NCBI GenBank assembly: GCA_944363835.1
Contig: CALVVJ010000004.1
Coordinates: forward strand, 1-40,973
Source: an uncultured Bacilli bacterium
GTDB lineage: Bacteria > Bacillota_I > Bacilli_A > RF39 > UBA660
Direction of reading: 5' to 3'
Length of the DNA stretch: 40,973 bases
The stretch's first letter is position 1. Each line of letters starts with the position of its first letter. Positions 40,687 through 40,973 of this stretch are shown piece after piece. Below the pieces are notes generated by a model, which was given only the letters and a program-made list of their open reading frames with translations, did not search any database and was not told the DNA's origin. The position numbers were made by a program, and so were the translations under genes.

Positions 40687-40887
40687 ATGAAAACGTTTAA
40701 TCCTTATCCATTAAGAATAGATGAAGAATTAATGGATGAATTAAAAGAAATGGCTGAGGCCCATTCGAGAAGTGTAAATAAAGAAATTGAATTTTTAATC
40801 AAGGAAGCCACTAAAAAATTTAGGCTCGAAAATTCTGATGAAATCAAACCAAAGAAAAAGATACCGCGGAGTCCATGGCGGCGCTGA
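40687..40887 (+). CDS. Arc-type ribbon-helix-helix DNA-binding protein, 3' end replaced by foreign sequence
   Basis: From the ATG at 40687 the product reads MKTFNPYPLRIDEELMDELK, with the rest of the Arc pattern: strand (NPYPLRI), first helix (DEELMDELKEMAEAH), turn (SRSVN), second helix (KEIEFLIKEATKKF). It matches plasmid- and phage-type small repressors, and the 49-aa protein at 11.1 kb belongs to the same fold. After the Lys-rich KPKKK at ~40860 the sequence turns GC-rich, so the last nine codons (to the TGA at 40885-40887) are probably not native. The true C-terminus is unknown. Confidence 0.65.
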   Translation: MKTFNPYPLRIDEELMDELKEMAEAHSRSVNKEIEFLIKEATKKFRLENSDEIKPKKKIPRSPWRR

Positions 40888-40973
40888 CGGCGCTGATCGC
40901 CCGCGCCCGCAAGGAGGGGACCATTTCGGCCTCCGAGCTGGTCTCCGAACTGGAAAAGCTGGACCTGTCGGTG
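40863..40973 (+). CDS. GC-rich contig end, RpoD region 1.1-like fragment (probable chimera)
   Basis: About 110 bases at roughly 67% GC attached to a ~29% GC contig. In the frame beginning at 40866 they read AESMAALTALIARARKEGTI, then SASELVSELEKLDLSV, which resembles the start of region 1.1 of a sigma-70 factor from a high-GC Clostridia-like bacterium. The frame is open to the window edge. It is not in frame with the ribbon-helix-helix gene. Most likely an assembly artefact. Confidence 0.45.

Noticed and set aside
1-40973. tRNA or rRNA genes
   Set aside because: No T-arm (GGTTCGA-type) consensus or rRNA segment was noticed while reading; a tRNAscan-SE and rRNA search would settle it.
40863-40973. 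Horizontal transfer of a second sigma factor
   Set aside because: The shift is abrupt, at the very end of the contig, and breaks a gene; a chimeric assembly is simpler.

Overview
The window is about 28-30% GC, uses TGG for Trp and TGA, TAA and TAG as stops, and has strong AGGAGG-type ribosome binding sites and compact operons. The gene set (RNase HIII-cvpA, dnaG-rpoD-trmK with a YqfQ-like neighbour, rarA next to tcdA and a 6S-like RNA, xerD, pyrG with a leader attenuator, DUF4044- and DUF1292-type small proteins) points to a low-GC gut Bacilli/Tenericutes-type lineage (RF39-like). This is inferred from gene content and composition, with no database comparison. The last ~110 bases are of a completely different composition (GC-rich) and look like a chimeric contig end.

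Layout. 1-9.6 kb is housekeeping: rnhC (cut by the left edge), cvpA-type protein, thioredoxin, a short YigZ/IMPACT protein, uvrC, an unusual RnfC-like/RnfD-like pair, dnaG, rpoD and trmK. 9.6-12.4 kb is accessory: a YqfQ-like protein, an Rpn-type PD-(D/E)XK nuclease, a 49-aa ribbon-helix-helix protein, a shortened surface protein and a membrane protein. 12.5-14.9 kb has a GspF/PilC platform protein and a prepilin peptidase. 15-21.7 kb carries a SpoIIM-like membrane protein, mnmA, an HTH gene with a Cys-rich exoprotein, a large membrane-anchored protein, a GT2 glycosyltransferase and a PAP2 phosphatase. A 500-bp AT-rich intergenic region with nested inverted repeats follows, then a ZIP metal transporter.

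The most interesting locus is 23.05-25.67 kb on the minus strand. It is a complete retron: a promoter inside the 3' end of pyrG, a ~159-nt msr-msd RNA closed by an 11-bp a1/a2 stem, a retron-type reverse transcriptase with NAxxH and VTGL motifs, and two overlapping downstream genes. These encode an 86-aa DUF1292-like protein and a 354-aa protein with a gluzincin-like HELFH...NEG zinc-peptidase signature. A 47-aa membrane peptide lies before the operon-ending hairpin. The combination is not a retron effector set I can name and is proposed as a candidate anti-phage system.

25.6-35 kb returns to core genes: pyrG, an unknown helical protein behind a consensus promoter, a class I glutamine amidotransferase, a 40-aa Arg/Asn/Ser-rich peptide, xerD, rarA and gpsA. 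Next come tcdA interrupted by an in-frame amber codon, a ~180-nt 6S-like RNA, and an operon of two proteins resembling arrays of RNA polymerase alpha C-terminal domains. 35-40.5 kb has a membrane-anchored glucosaminidase, a HerA-like ATPase, two single-pass membrane proteins and a large surface protein sharing its C-terminal module with the 11.3-kb gene. A second ribbon-helix-helix gene behind two TGATATCA palindromes is cut by the apparent chimeric junction.
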